From Pinibacter soli (lineage in GTDB: Bacteria; Bacteroidota; Bacteroidia; Chitinophagales; Chitinophagaceae), in assembly GCF_029961145.1 (NCBI RefSeq), contig NZ_JASBRG010000007.1:1651174-1715173 (forward strand): a stretch of DNA of 64,000 nt, written 5' to 3'. The position numbers were made by a program, and so were the translations under genes. The notes beneath the pieces were generated by a model. That model saw only the letters and a list, made by a program, of their open reading frames with translations. It made no database searches and was not told the DNA's origin. This document shows positions 63,841 to 64,000 of this stretch, piece after piece. The number at the start of each line of letters is the position of its first letter. The first letter of the stretch is position 1.

Positions 63841-64000
63841 ATGAAGAAAAAACATTCAGGTTCCCCCTTCTACTTCAGCAGGCTATTTTACATCATCATG
63901 GGATGTATCATTGCCGCTTTTGCGTTAGCCTTTTTCTTTCCCGAACTGATGTTGATTGCAAAGATGGCTACGCTATTCCTTTGCATTGCGGCATTGTTTG
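63841..64000 (+). CDS. Start of a DUF58-type membrane protein (cut by window end)
   Basis: The frame opens at ATG 63841 and runs to the window edge (53 residues visible). Two hydrophobic helices (LFYIIMGCIIAAFALAFFF and LIAKMATLFLCIAALF) follow a short basic start, as in DUF58 proteins that normally follow MoxR. The identification rests on context and helix pattern only. Confidence 0.7.
   Translation, partial: MKKKHSGSPFYFSRLFYIIMGCIIAAFALAFFFPELMLIAKMATLFLCIAALF

Noticed and set aside
1..64000. tRNA, rRNA, insertion sequences or prophage
   Set aside because: No cloverleaf with CCA-type end, no conserved rRNA stretch, no transposase, integrase or phage structural gene was seen on either strand.

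Overview
The window looks like chromosomal DNA of a Bacteroidota bacterium, most likely family Chitinophagaceae. Supporting signs are a moderately AT-rich genome, a type IX secretion sorting tail on a secreted protein, the rpmB-rpmG-DUF4295-ftsY cluster, an SpoIIM/RDD/DUF4129/DUF4350/MoxR/DUF58 block, LytS/LytTR signalling and outer-membrane beta-barrel receptors of the Bacteroidota type. The genus cannot be fixed from sequence alone. I found no rRNA or tRNA gene, transposase, integrase, phage gene or CRISPR array.

Layout. 1-6 kb: L-arabinose isomerase, a secreted isoaspartyl peptidase/asparaginase, then a membrane protein and a patatin-like lipase transcribed the other way. 6-14 kb: M20 peptidase, PNPOx-like protein, alpha/beta hydrolase, methyltransferase, a secreted protein with a JAMM-like motif, a bicupin and its coupled partner, and an intradiol-dioxygenase-like lipoprotein. 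14-20.5 kb: a LytS/LytTR two-component pair, then an anaerobic formate module (focA-like channel, pyruvate formate-lyase, activating enzyme). 20.7-25.6 kb: GNAT, OsmC, pirin, CPA1 antiporter, DHA2-type MFS exporter. 25.7-29.7 kb: xylose module (xylB and xylA, divergent AraC-type regulator). 29.9-34.6 kb: response regulator, DUF4142 lipoprotein, class II fructose-bisphosphate aldolase, a kinase-like hypothetical, a BtuF-like protein. 35.5-39.5 kb: rimO, an NAD(P)-binding protein, ftsY, DUF4295, rpmG, rpmB. 39.8-44.2 kb: polyphosphate metabolism (ppk1, ppx/gppA) and panB. 44.3-58.8 kb: mixed envelope and metabolic genes, including an aldehyde dehydrogenase, a subtilase, yajQ, a beta-barrel receptor, an HtrA protease, a SET-domain protein, a Cys-rich pair and a T9SS cargo protein. 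58.9-64 kb: the RDD / SpoIIM-DUF4129-DUF4350-MoxR-DUF58 block, cut by the window edge.

Functionally, araA and the xyl genes feed pentoses toward the pentose phosphate pathway. The pfl block allows fermentative pyruvate cleavage with formate movement across the membrane. ppk1 and ppx make and degrade polyphosphate.

The most unusual feature is not a gene. About eighteen gene junctions hold long inverted repeats (roughly 20-41 bp arms, several perfect or with one mismatch). Their arms are built from tandem 7-10 bp words. The word differs between junctions but is mirrored within each junction, and the arms often touch or contain the stop codon of the neighbouring gene. One such pair encloses a small ORF of its own. 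I regard this as the best candidate for an undescribed system here. All residue counts and alignments were made by eye.
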